In this document: positions 16,616 through 24,214 of the stretch, piece after piece
Position numbering within the stretch: position 1 is the stretch's first letter
How the letters are laid out: every line of letters begins with the position of its first letter
Origin: Prescottella equi
GTDB lineage: Bacteria > Actinomycetota > Actinomycetes > Mycobacteriales > Mycobacteriaceae
Direction: 5' to 3'
Assembly (NCBI RefSeq): GCF_002094305.1
Contig: NZ_LWTX01000005.1
Coordinates: forward strand, 62,001-126,000
Length of the DNA stretch: 64,000 nt
Translations under genes and position numbers: made by a program
Notes under the pieces: generated by a model
Databases searched by the model: none
Told to the model about the DNA's origin: nothing
The model's input: the letters and a program-made list of their open reading frames with translations, nothing else

Positions 16616-18718
16616 TTACTCGCCGGTCGCCTTGGCGATGATTTCCTTCGAGACGTTCGCGGGAACCTCTGCGTAGGAATCGAACACCATGGAGAAGTTC
16701 GCGCGACCCTGGGTCTTCGACCGCAGGTCACCGATGTAACCGAACATCTCCGAGAGCGGAACCAGCGCCTTCACGACACGGGCACCACTGCGTTCCTCCA
16801 TGGCCTGGATCTGGCCACGGCGGGAGTTGAGGTCGCCGATCACTTCACCCATGTAGTCCTCGGGCGTGGTGACCTCGACAGCCATGAGGGGCTCGAGAAT
16901 GACCGGGCCGGCCTTGCGGGCAGCTTCCTTCAGCGCCTGCGAACCGGCGACCTTGAAGGCCATTTCCGAGGAGTCGACGTCGTGGTACGCGCCGTCGAGC
17001 AGGGTCAGCTTCAGGTTCACGAGCGGGTAGCCGGCGAGAACACCGTACTGCATCGCGTCCTGCGCACCGGCGTCGACCGAAGGGATGTACTCGCGCGGAA
17101 CGCGGCCACCGGAGACCTTGTTCTCGAACTCGTAGCTCGCGCCGTCCTCGCCGACGAAGGGCTCGAGGGCGATGATGACCTTTGCGAACTGGCCCGAACC
17201 ACCCGTCTGCTTCTTGTGGGTGAACTCGTGCTTCTCGACCGGACGCGTGATCGTCTCGCGGTACGCGACCTGCGGCTTGCCGACGTTGGCCTCGACCTTG
17301 AACTCGCGACGCATACGGTCGACGAGGATGTCGAGGTGCAGCTCGCCCATGCCGCCGATGACGGTCTGGCCGGTCTCCTCGTCCAGCTCGACCGAGAAGG
17401 TCGGGTCCTCTTCCGCGAGCTTCTGGATCGCGGTGCCCAGCTTCTCCTGGTCGGACTTGGTCTTGGGCTCGATCGAGACCTGGATGACCGGATCCGGGAA
17501 CGTCATCGACTCGAGGACGATCGGGTTCGCCTGGTCGCACAGGGTGTCACCGGTCGTGGTGTCCTTCAGGCCGATCATCGCGTAGATGTGGCCCGCGACG
17601 GCCTCGTCGACCGGGTTCTCCTTGTTGGCGTGCATCTGGAAGAGCTTGCCGATGCGCTCCTTCTTGCCCTTGGTCGCGTTGAGGACCTGGGCACCCGGCT
17701 CGATACGACCCGAGTAGACGCGCACGAAGGTGAGCTTGCCGAAGAAGGGGTGCGCCGCAATCTTGAAGGCCAGAGCCGAGAACGGCTCCTCCTTGCTGGG
17801 CTTGCGGGTCAGCTCCTCTTCCTCGTTGTTCACGGCGTGGCCGTGGACCTCGCCGATGTCCAGCGGGTTCGGGAGGTAGTCGATGACCGCGTCGAGCATG
17901 GGCTGAACGCCCTTGTTCTTGAACGCGGAGCCACACAGCACCGGGTACAGCTCGGAGGCGACCGTCATCTTGCGGATGGCGCCCTTGATCTCCTCGACCG
18001 TGAGCTCCTCGCCACCGAAGTACTTCTCCATGAGAGCTTCGTCGGACTCGGCAACGGTCTCGAGCAGCTTCTCGCGGTACTCGGCAGCCTTGTCGGCCAG
18101 ATCCGCGGGGATCTCCTCGATGGTGGGCTCGGCACCGGTCGGGACGACGCCGCGCCACGTGATGGCCTTCATCTCGACGAGGTCGACGACGCCGTCGAAG
18201 TCGTCCTCTGCGCCGATCGGCAGCTGGAGAACCAGCGGCTTCGCGCCGAGGCGGTCGATGATGGTCTGCACGGTGAAGTAGAAGTCCGCGCCCATCTTGT
18301 CCATCTTGTTGACGAAGCAGATGCGCGGAACGTCGTACTTGGCAGCCTGGCGCCAGACCTGCTCGGACTGGGGCTCGACGCCCTCCTTGCCGTCGAAGAC
18401 GGCAACGGCGCCGTCGAGGACACGGAGGGAGCGCTCGACCTCCACCGTGAAGTCGACGTGGCCGGGGGTGTCGATGATGTTGATCTGGTTCTTGTTCCAG
18501 AAACAGGTCACAGCAGCGGAGGTGATGGTGATACCACGCTCCTTCTCCTGCTCCATCCAGTCGGTGGTCGACGCACCGTCGTGGGTCTCACCGATCTTGT
18601 AGTTCACACCGGTGTAGAAGAGGATGCGCTCGGTGGTGGTGGTCTTGCCGGCATCGATGTGCGCCATGATGCCGATGTTGCGGACCTTGTTCAGGTCGGT
18701 CAGCACTTCCTGTGCCAC
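16616..18718 (-). CDS. fusA: Elongation factor G
   Basis: 700 residues with G1 [10 protein letters not shown] (19-28), DTPGH and NKMD motifs, ending in the usual domain V ([28 protein letters not shown]). It catalyses translocation on the ribosome. It is third in the str operon, separated from rpsG by 151 nt that include a strong hairpin. Confidence 0.99.
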   Translation of the reverse strand: MAQEVLTDLNKVRNIGIMAHIDAGKTTTTERILFYTGVNYKIGETHDGASTTDWMEQEKERGITITSAAVTCFWNKNQINIIDTPGHVDFTVEVERSLRVLDGAVAVFDGKEGVEPQSEQVWRQAAKYDVPRICFVNKMDKMGADFYFTVQTIIDRLGAKPLVLQLPIGAEDDFDGVVDLVEMKAITWRGVVPTGAEPTIEEIPADLADKAAEYREKLLETVAESDEALMEKYFGGEELTVEEIKGAIRKMTVASELYPVLCGSAFKNKGVQPMLDAVIDYLPNPLDIGEVHGHAVNNEEEELTRKPSKEEPFSALAFKIAAHPFFGKLTFVRVYSGRIEPGAQVLNATKGKKERIGKLFQMHANKENPVDEAVAGHIYAMIGLKDTTTGDTLCDQANPIVLESMTFPDPVIQVSIEPKTKSDQEKLGTAIQKLAEEDPTFSVELDEETGQTVIGGMGELHLDILVDRMRREFKVEANVGKPQVAYRETITRPVEKHEFTHKKQTGGSGQFAKVIIALEPFVGEDGASYEFENKVSGGRVPREYIPSVDAGAQDAMQYGVLAGYPLVNLKLTLLDGAYHDVDSSEMAFKVAGSQALKEAARKAGPVILEPLMAVEVTTPEDYMGEVIGDLNSRRGQIQAMEERSGARVVKALVPLSEMFGYIGDLRSKTQGRANFSMVFDSYAEVPANVSKEIIAKATGE

Positions 18719-18817
18719 AGGATTCTTCCCCGCTCGTTGATCGTGTCGGCCCTTCTGGGGCCACGTCTCTTTTTCTTGTCAGCCGGCCCGGTGACGGAAC
18801 CGACACAGTAGTGACAA

Positions 18818-18864
18818 CGCCAGGCCGAGGGTTTTCGTGCCCGTAAGGCTCCCTCGGCCTGGCG
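18818..18864 (-). terminator. Hairpin between rpsG and fusA
   Basis: A 14-bp perfect stem (CGCCAGGCCGAGGG with its complement) and a 19-nt loop start 6 nt after the rpsG stop on the minus strand, followed by a short U-containing stretch. It may be a partial terminator or an RNA-processing/stability element that sets fusA-tuf levels relative to rpsL-rpsG. Confidence 0.6.
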
Positions 18865-18869
18865 TGGTA

Positions 18870-19340
18870 TCACCAGCGGTAGTGCGCGAACGCCTTGTTG
18901 GCTTCAGCCATCTTGTGGGTGTCCTCGCGACGCTTCACGGAAGCGCCCAGGCCGTTGCTCGCATCCAGAAGCTCGTTGGCGAGACGCTCGACCATGGTCT
19001 TCTCACGACGGGCGCGCGAGAAGGTCACCAGCCAGCGCAGCGCCAGCGTGGTGGAACGGCCCGGACGAACCTCGACCGGCACCTGGTAGGTGGCGCCACC
19101 GACACGACGGCTGCGGACCTCGAGGGCGGGCTTGACGTTGTCGAGCGCGCGCTTGAGGGTGACGACCGGATCGGTGCCGGTCTTCTCGCGAGCCTGCTCG
19201 AGGGCACCGTAGACGATGCGCTCGGCGGTGGACTTCTTACCGTCCAGCAGGATCTTGTTGACGAGCTGGGTGACCAGCGGCGAACCGTAGACCGGATCCG
19301 CGACGAGCGGCCGCTTGGGAGCGGGACCCTTACGAGGCAT
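18870..19340 (-). CDS. rpsG: Ribosomal protein S7
   Basis: 156 residues starting [12 protein letters not shown], with the conserved S7 blocks ([55 protein letters not shown]). S7 is a primary 16S rRNA binder in the head of the 30S subunit. Its ATG shares one base with the rpsL stop, so the two are translationally coupled. Confidence 0.99.
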   Translation of the reverse strand: MPRKGPAPKRPLVADPVYGSPLVTQLVNKILLDGKKSTAERIVYGALEQAREKTGTDPVVTLKRALDNVKPALEVRSRRVGGATYQVPVEVRPGRSTTLALRWLVTFSRARREKTMVERLANELLDASNGLGASVKRREDTHKMAEANKAFAHYRW

Positions 19341-19714
19341 CAGCCCTTCTCCTTCTTCGCGCCGTAGCGGCTACGCGCCTGCTTGCGGTTCTTGACACCC
19401 TGGGTGTCGAGCGAGCCGCGGATGATCTTGTAGCGCACACCCGGGAGGTCCTTCACACGACCGCCGCGGACGAGCACCATCGAGTGCTCCTGCAGGTTGT
19501 GGCCCTCACCCGGGATGTAAGCGGTGACCTCGACGGAGCTGGTCAGGCGCACACGGGCGACCTTTCGCAGCGCGGAGTTCGGCTTCTTCGGGGTGGTGGT
19601 GTACACGCGAGTGCACACGCCACGGCGCTGCGGGCTGCCCTTCAGGGCCGCGGTCTTGACCTTGGCGGCCTTGTCGCGGCGGCCCTTGCGGACCAGCTGG
19701 TTGATGGTTGGCAT
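19340..19714 (-). CDS. rpsL: Ribosomal protein S12
   Basis: 124 residues from ATG 19714 ([13 protein letters not shown]); the longer open frame upstream is not S12. The decoding-centre segments [11 protein letters not shown] and [12 protein letters not shown] carry the wild-type lysines (K43 and K88 regions) whose change gives streptomycin resistance. First gene of the str operon, with a leader of roughly 280 nt if the promoter at 20000-20029 is used. Confidence 0.99.
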   Translation of the reverse strand: MPTINQLVRKGRRDKAAKVKTAALKGSPQRRGVCTRVYTTTPKKPNSALRKVARVRLTSSVEVTAYIPGEGHNLQEHSMVLVRGGRVKDLPGVRYKIIRGSLDTQGVKNRKQARSRYGAKKEKG

Positions 19715-20044
19715 GTACCGGCTTTCTTTCTTCGGTTCCAGACTGCTCAGTCGAGCAACCCTGGCTGTTCTGAAATCAGGGATCCATCGGTTGGGGCAAG
19801 GAAGCAACTGCCCCGCACCCATCCTCGTGCACACGAGGTCGGGCGTGTCGCGTACCCCCACACAGGCAGCCGGATGCTCGCACCTGCAGAAACCGCAGAA
19901 TCACGTGCACGGCAATGCCCCGCATAGGCACACAGATCGGCCCGATCACGCCGGAGAGGAGCCCTGTGGAGCGACCCCAGCGGTCGGACACGACCCCCAA
20001 CGATACCCGGCGGCGCTGTTGGAGGTCAAAGTGGGTCGGACATG
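19715..20044 (-). other. 330-bp str-operon leader region, no gene
   Basis: The stretch between rpsL and the DUF3558 gene has no convincing open frame. It holds the str promoter near its right end and an untranslated leader with several short GC-rich inverted repeats. I see no named riboswitch. Confidence 0.6.
20000..20029 (-). promoter_or_regulatory. Candidate str operon promoter
   Basis: On the minus strand TTGACC (20029-20024) is 18 bp from TATCGT (20005-20000), a good sigma-A pair for an actinobacterium. It predicts an RNA start near 19993. Confidence 0.6.
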
Positions 20045-20647
20045 CTATGCCGCGAGGTCCAGCGTGGACTCGACCAGCGTCGATGCGGCCTCGCACGGAT
20101 CGGCCCCGTCCCCGCCCGGGTACTGGACCCACCATCCGACCACACCACCGGCCGGGAAGCCGGCCGTGATGCCGCAACTGCCGGGGTCGGCAGGAGTCCG
20201 CGCGAGCACTGCGCGCCGGCCGCCGACGGTGACGTCCTCGACCTCGTAGCCGAGCTGTTCGGACGTCCGCTTCTCGACCGCGAGCGTTCCCATCTCGAAC
20301 CAGTTGAACGTCACCCGCGCCGGGCCGGTGGCCCCGTTCACGGTCCAGCGGCAGATCGCGCCCAGGAAGCCGCGCTCGACCGCCTCCCCACCGACGATCT
20401 CGGCGATCCGGTCCGGCGCGACGACGTCGCACTCGGTGAGCAGGGACGCGTAGTTCGACGAGTCCCCGGCGCCGAAGCCCTGCGGCACGGCGGTGCCCGT
20501 CACGGACTCGGCGCATCCGCCCAGGAGCAGGATCACCGCCGACGCGACGCCCGCGTTTCGCACGAGGCGGCCGAATCGCGCCACCTCCCCGACTCTCGAC
20601 ATCTCGGCTCTCTGCATCTCGGCTCCCGGCATCCCGGCTCGCTGCAT
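20045..20647 (-). CDS. DUF3558 lipoprotein (second of pair)
   Basis: 200 residues from ATG 20647, which sits 1 nt after the upstream stop and behind AAGGGGG. The lipobox is LLGGC, so the mature protein is a lipid-anchored exported protein. It has the DUF3558 pattern of paired Cys (LTECDV, AICRW, GSCGI, DPCEAA). The N-terminus is a repeat of MQRAG/MPGAE/MQRAE giving four in-frame start codons; ATG 20602 would give the tidiest signal peptide. DUF3558 lipoproteins of mycobacteria (LpqB/LprB-like group) have no agreed function. Confidence 0.82.
   Translation of the reverse strand: MQRAGMPGAEMQRAEMSRVGEVARFGRLVRNAGVASAVILLLGGCAESVTGTAVPQGFGAGDSSNYASLLTECDVVAPDRIAEIVGGEAVERGFLGAICRWTVNGATGPARVTFNWFEMGTLAVEKRTSEQLGYEVEDVTVGGRRAVLARTPADPGSCGITAGFPAGGVVGWWVQYPGGDGADPCEAASTLVESTLDLAA
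20600..20644. repeat. Three 15-bp tandem repeats at the lipoprotein start
   Basis: Units of the form CATCTCGGCTCNCTG begin at 20600, 20615 and 20630, with the start of a fourth at 20645. Each contains a minus-strand ATG in the same frame. Changes in copy number would lengthen or shorten the N-terminus by 5 residues without a frameshift. Confidence 0.8.
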
Positions 20648-20648
20648 C

Positions 20649-21197
20649 TCACTGCCCCCTTGCCACGGTCAGTTCGGCGAGACGGCGGGCCGCGACACAC
20701 GGATCATCGGTGGGATCGGTTTTGCCGTACGAGATCGACCAGTGCACGAAGTCGTCGCCGAACTGCACCCCCAGTTCGCACAGTCGGCTCGACAGCGACG
20801 ACTCGAACCCGGGGTGTCCGCCGATCTCGATGTCCACTGCGGGACGCCCGATCATCTCGCTGCCCGCCCGCTCGCGTCCGATCGGGCTGCCGCGATACCA
20901 GGAGAAGGCGAAGTGCGGCGCGTTTCGATCCTGGTCGGGCGACGTCTGCCATTCGCAGCCGACGGTGTTCCGGACCACGCCGGCGAAACCGGGGACCCCC
21001 ACCGCCTCGGCCACCTCCTCGTCGGTGACCGAACCGCATTCACCGAAGAAGGGCCCGGAGCCGGCCGCCCCGGATTCCGTCGCGCGGGACTCGTCGGCCG
21101 AGTCACCTGGGCTGCAGCCGGCGCCGACCAGCGCAGCCGTCACGAGAACCACAACCGGCCATCCCCGCCTTCTCGCCGCCAGCCTGCTCGCCGCCAT
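20649..21197 (-). CDS. DUF3558 lipoprotein (first of pair)
   Basis: 182 residues from ATG 21197. The signal peptide is RRRGWPVVVLVTAALVGAGC with the lipobox at its end, followed by a Ser/Ala/Glu linker and the DUF3558 domain (FFGECGSVTDEEVAEAVGVPG, GCEWQTS, DDPCVAARRLAELTV). Its stop nearly touches the second DUF3558 start. The two differ enough to be old paralogues rather than a recent duplication. Confidence 0.85.
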   Translation of the reverse strand: MAASRLAARRRGWPVVVLVTAALVGAGCSPGDSADESRATESGAAGSGPFFGECGSVTDEEVAEAVGVPGFAGVVRNTVGCEWQTSPDQDRNAPHFAFSWYRGSPIGRERAGSEMIGRPAVDIEIGGHPGFESSLSSRLCELGVQFGDDFVHWSISYGKTDPTDDPCVAARRLAELTVARGQ

Positions 21198-21238
21198 GAC
21201 GCGGAACTGTACCGGCCTCGCCGCGCCGGCAGCGGTGC

Positions 21239-21853
21239 TCACACCACCGAATCGGTCGCCCCGAGCGGCGCGAGCGCGGCGTCCAGTTGCGCGGCCCAAC
21301 TGCTCACGATGTCGGCGCGGCGGCGGGAGTCGTCGGTGAGCACATCGGCCAGGCCGAGTCCGCGGGCGAGGTCGAGGGTGGCCTGGACGAGTCGGCGTAC
21401 CGCGGGGTCCGAGTCGTCGACACCGAGGCTCTCGACGGCCGTGCGATGCGCGATGCGCCCGAAGCGCTCCTCGAGCGGCAGCACGCGATCCCGCAATTCC
21501 GGGTCGGCGGCCGCCGCGGTCCACACCTGGAGGGCGGCCTTGAACAGCGTGCCGGTGTAGTAGTCGACGAGGCGCGCGACGACCGCCTCGGTCCGCCCCT
21601 CCCCCGTCGGCAATTCGGTGACTTCGCGGCGTGCCTGCTCCATCCGGCTGTCGAACATGAACTCGAGCGCGGCGGTGATGAGGTCCTCCCGCGTCGGGAA
21701 GTGGTGCTGCGCGGCTCCGCGGGACACCCCGGCGCGCTGCGCGACGACTGCGACGGTGGTGGCCGACCAGCCGAACTCGGCCAGGCAGTCGACGGTGGCT
21801 TCCAGGAGCCGGTGCCGTGTCAGTCGGCTCCGATCCTGTTGTGGTGCGCGCAT
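21239..21853 (-). CDS. TetR-family regulator
   Basis: 204 residues from ATG 21853, with GGAGAGG about 11 nt upstream; the frame is open further to 21934 but without family similarity. The N-terminal DNA-binding domain is clear (LLEATVDCLAEFGWSATTVAVVAQRAGVSRGAAQHHFPTREDL). It lies 41 nt before the DUF3558 pair and may control it. Its upstream region is shared with the iron-box peptide gene. Confidence 0.88.
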   Translation of the reverse strand: MRAPQQDRSRLTRHRLLEATVDCLAEFGWSATTVAVVAQRAGVSRGAAQHHFPTREDLITAALEFMFDSRMEQARREVTELPTGEGRTEAVVARLVDYYTGTLFKAALQVWTAAAADPELRDRVLPLEERFGRIAHRTAVESLGVDDSDPAVRRLVQATLDLARGLGLADVLTDDSRRRADIVSSWAAQLDAALAPLGATDSVV

Positions 21854-21945
21854 CGGCGTGGTCCTCTCCGGTGTCTTCCGGCGTCGTGCGGGGTGCGTAG
21901 CCCACCTCGTGAGTGGGCGGTCGCGGACATTCAAGTAAACACTGC

Positions 21946-21964
21946 GCTAGTTAGGGTAACCTTC
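21946..21964. promoter_or_regulatory. Weaker IdeR/DtxR-type iron box
   Basis: GCTAGTTAGGGTAACCTTC matches 12 of 19 positions of the IdeR consensus TTAGGTTAGGCTAACCTAA, with the central GTTAGG-TAACC intact. It lies between the TetR gene and the peptide gene and could serve either. Confidence 0.5.
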
Positions 21965-21976
21965 GTCACATTCGCA

Positions 21977-22006
21977 TTGCGGAAGGGTCTCGGGCACGTT
22001 ACTAAT
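21977..22006 (+). promoter_or_regulatory. Candidate promoter of the 44-residue peptide gene
   Basis: TTGCGG at 21977-21982 is followed after 18 bp by ACTAAT at 22001-22006. The strong iron box begins 5 bp later, over the expected RNA start, which is where IdeR represses. Confidence 0.5.
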
Positions 22007-22011
22007 TCTTC

Positions 22012-22030
22012 TTAGGGAAGGTTTACCTAC
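22012..22030. promoter_or_regulatory. IdeR/DtxR-type iron box
   Basis: TTAGGGAAGGTTTACCTAC matches 14 of 19 positions of the IdeR consensus, including both half-site cores TTAGG and ACCTA. It lies 31 nt before the peptide start codon and just downstream of the predicted -10, so iron-loaded IdeR would repress the gene. Confidence 0.7.
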
Positions 22031-22061
22031 CTTCCGAATCGCATCGATCCAAGGAGACCTC

Positions 22062-22196
22062 ATGTCCTCTGCCGAGCTCATTCCCGTTGCCGACTTCCTC
22101 GTCGATTTCGTCGGTGCCGCCGGTGACTTCTTCTCCGGCCTCAGCTTCTTCCTGGGCTCGCTCGACGCGGTCTCGGCGCTCTTCCCGGCTGCCTGA
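22062..22196 (+). CDS. Acidic 44-residue amphipathic peptide, iron-box controlled
   Basis: The ATG at 22062 has AAGGAG 6 nt upstream, and a strong terminator follows the stop. The peptide (MSSAELIPVADFLVDFVGAA at its start, FPAA at its end) has five acidic residues, no Lys or Arg, and alternating Phe/Leu/Val and small residues. It has no signal peptide. These traits recall PorA/PorH-type cell-wall channel peptides of Corynebacterium (45-57 residues, acidic, unprocessed), but I recognise no sequence match. A small membrane regulator or toxin-like peptide is also possible. Gene status is well supported by its signals; function is not known. Confidence 0.75.
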   Translation: MSSAELIPVADFLVDFVGAAGDFFSGLSFFLGSLDAVSALFPAA

Positions 22197-22207
22197 GCCG
22201 ACCTGCC

Positions 22208-22245
22208 GGACGGCGCCCGTTCCCGCCAGGGGACGGGCGCCGTCC
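22208..22245. terminator. Strong terminator hairpin, bidirectional
   Basis: GGACGGCGCCCGT and ACGGGCGCCGTCC form a near-perfect stem with a 12-nt loop between the peptide gene and the convergent enoyl-CoA hydratase gene. Confidence 0.85.
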
Positions 22246-22250
22246 GCGTC

Positions 22251-23039
22251 TCAGCCTCCGGCCGCCCACGACGGCTGCCGCTTCTGCAGGAACGCCGTCA
22301 CACCCTCGATGGCCTCCGGACTGCCGAACAGCCGAGCCGACTGCGCCGCAAGGGATTCCCCGAACGTGTCGAAGTCCGCGAGCACCTTCGCGGTGGTGAG
22401 CTTCTTGGATTCCGCCAACCCCTGCGGTGAGCACTTGCGCAGCGTCTCGATCAAGTCCTGCACCGCCTCCCCGGAGTCCTGCACCGCTTCGCTGATCAAC
22501 CCGATCGCCTCGGCCTCGTGCGGGCCGAACTTCTCACCGGTCAGGAAGTACCGGCCGGCCGCGCGCGAGGTGAGCCTGGGAACGACCGTCAGCGAGATGA
22601 TCGACGCGGCGAGACCCAACCGAGCCTCCGTCAGCGCAAAGGTGCTGTCCGGCCCCGCGACGACGATGTCACACGCGCCCACGAGCCCCATTCCGCCGGC
22701 GCGCACGTGGCCGTCCACCCGCGCGATGACCGGTTTCGGCAGCTCGAGGATCGCCCGCAACAGCTCCGTCATCTGGCGGGTCCGCTCCGCCGCGAGCTCG
22801 TCGGGGCTCGCGTGGGCGCCGGCCGCACTCGCTTCCGAGAGATCGGCGCCCGCGCAGAAGGTTCCGCCCGTGTGAGCGAGAACGACGGTGCGCACCCCCT
22901 CATCGACCTGTGCGTCGGCGAGCCCTTGGCGCAACTGCCCCACGAGCGTGCTGGATATCGCGTTGCGATTGTGTGGCGAGTCGAGCGTGAGCGTCGCGAC
23001 ACCGTCAGCGACTTCGTAGCGAACTTGTCGATTCGTCAT
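22251..23039 (-). CDS. Enoyl-CoA hydratase/isomerase family protein, EchA7-like
   Basis: 262 residues from ATG 23039 (MTNRQVRYEVADGVATLTLD). Crotonase features are present: SPHNRNAIS, the oxyanion-hole GGTFCAGADLSE, and VDGHVRAGGMGLVGACDIVVA. The second glutamate position of classical hydratases reads ALTEARLGLAAS. Being the last gene of an operon like Rv0971c-Rv0976c it is expected to hydrate an unsaturated acyl-CoA, or to work on a methylglutaconyl-type carboxylated product. Confidence 0.88.
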   Translation of the reverse strand: MTNRQVRYEVADGVATLTLDSPHNRNAISSTLVGQLRQGLADAQVDEGVRTVVLAHTGGTFCAGADLSEASAAGAHASPDELAAERTRQMTELLRAILELPKPVIARVDGHVRAGGMGLVGACDIVVAGPDSTFALTEARLGLAASIISLTVVPRLTSRAAGRYFLTGEKFGPHEAEAIGLISEAVQDSGEAVQDLIETLRKCSPQGLAESKKLTTAKVLADFDTFGESLAAQSARLFGSPEAIEGVTAFLQKRQPSWAAGG

Positions 23040-23050
23040 CTGCAGCTTCC

Positions 23051-24214
23051 TCAGTACGACTTGGGTAGGCCCAGGGAGTGCTGGGCGACGAAGTTGAGGA
23101 TCATTTCGCGGCTGACCGGCGCGACCCGCCCGATGCGCGCGGCGCCGAGCATCGCCGCGAGGCCGTACTCCTTGGTGAGTCCGCCACCGCCGTGCGTCTG
23201 AATGGCCTGGTCGAGCGTCTTGATGGCGGCCTCGGCGGCCGCGTACTTGGCCATGTTCGCGGCCTCGGCGGCCCCGAAGTCGTCGCCGCTGTCGTAGAGC
23301 GTCGCGGCCTTCTGCATCATCAGCTTCGCCAACTCCAGCTCGATCTTGCACTGTGCGAGCGGGTGGGCGAGTCCCTGGTGTGCGCCGATCGGCGTCTTCC
23401 AGACCGTGCGCTCCTTCGCGAACTTCACCCCGGCCTCGAGGGCCCAGCGTCCCATTCCGATCGCCATCGCCGCACCGAGAATGCGTTCGGGATTGAGGCC
23501 CGCGAACAGCTGCATCAGTGCAGCGTCCTCGGAACCGACCAGCGCATCCGCCGGGAGCCGCACGTCGTCGAGGAACAGCGTGAACTGGTGATCGGGCTCG
23601 ATGATGTCCATCTCCATCGACTGCGCGACGAAGTTCTCGGCATCGGTGGGAACGATGAAGAGAGCCGGCTTCAACTTGCCGGTCCGGTGGTCCTCGGTCC
23701 GCGCGACGACGAGCACGGCGTCGGCCTGGTCGACCCCCGAGATGTAGACCTTGTTGCCGCGCAGGATCCAGTCGTCGCCGTCCCTGCGCGCCGTGGTGGT
23801 GATCTGATGCGAGTTGGAGCCGGCGTCGGGTTCGGTGATCCCGAAAGCCATGATCTTCGAACCGTCGGCGAGCGCGGTGAGCCACTCCTGCTTCTGGGCA
23901 TCGGTGCCGTACTTGCCGATGATCGTGCCGCAGATCGCAGGCGAGACGACCACCAGCAACAGCCCGGCGCCCTGCGCGGCGAGTTCCTCCTGCACGAGGG
24001 CCAGTTCGTAGATGCCCGCTCCCCCGCCGCCGTACTCTTCCGGCAGGTTCACACCGAGGAAACCGAGTTTGCCGGCCTCGGTCCACAGTTCCGTGAGCGG
24101 TTCGCCCTTGCGCGCCTTGGGCAGCACGTAGTCGACGTAGTTGAAGCGCTGCGCGAGCTTGGACACAGCGGCCCGCAGTTCCTTCTGCTCGTCGGTTTCG
24201 ATGAAGCTGCTCAT
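23051..24214 (-). CDS. Acyl-CoA dehydrogenase, FadE12-like
   Basis: 387 residues from ATG 24214, overlapping the carboxylase alpha gene by ATGA. FAD/substrate motifs ITEPDAGSNS and GGGGLTKEYGLAAM are present. There is no Glu at the MCAD-type C-terminal position (RVAPVSREMI), but Glu243 in LNPERILGAA sits where isovaleryl-CoA dehydrogenase has its catalytic base. That argues for a branched substrate. It introduces the alpha-beta double bond, passing electrons to ETF. Confidence 0.88.
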   Translation of the reverse strand: MSSFIETDEQKELRAAVSKLAQRFNYVDYVLPKARKGEPLTELWTEAGKLGFLGVNLPEEYGGGGAGIYELALVQEELAAQGAGLLLVVVSPAICGTIIGKYGTDAQKQEWLTALADGSKIMAFGITEPDAGSNSHQITTTARRDGDDWILRGNKVYISGVDQADAVLVVARTEDHRTGKLKPALFIVPTDAENFVAQSMEMDIIEPDHQFTLFLDDVRLPADALVGSEDAALMQLFAGLNPERILGAAMAIGMGRWALEAGVKFAKERTVWKTPIGAHQGLAHPLAQCKIELELAKLMMQKAATLYDSGDDFGAAEAANMAKYAAAEAAIKTLDQAIQTHGGGGLTKEYGLAAMLGAARIGRVAPVSREMILNFVAQHSLGLPKSY

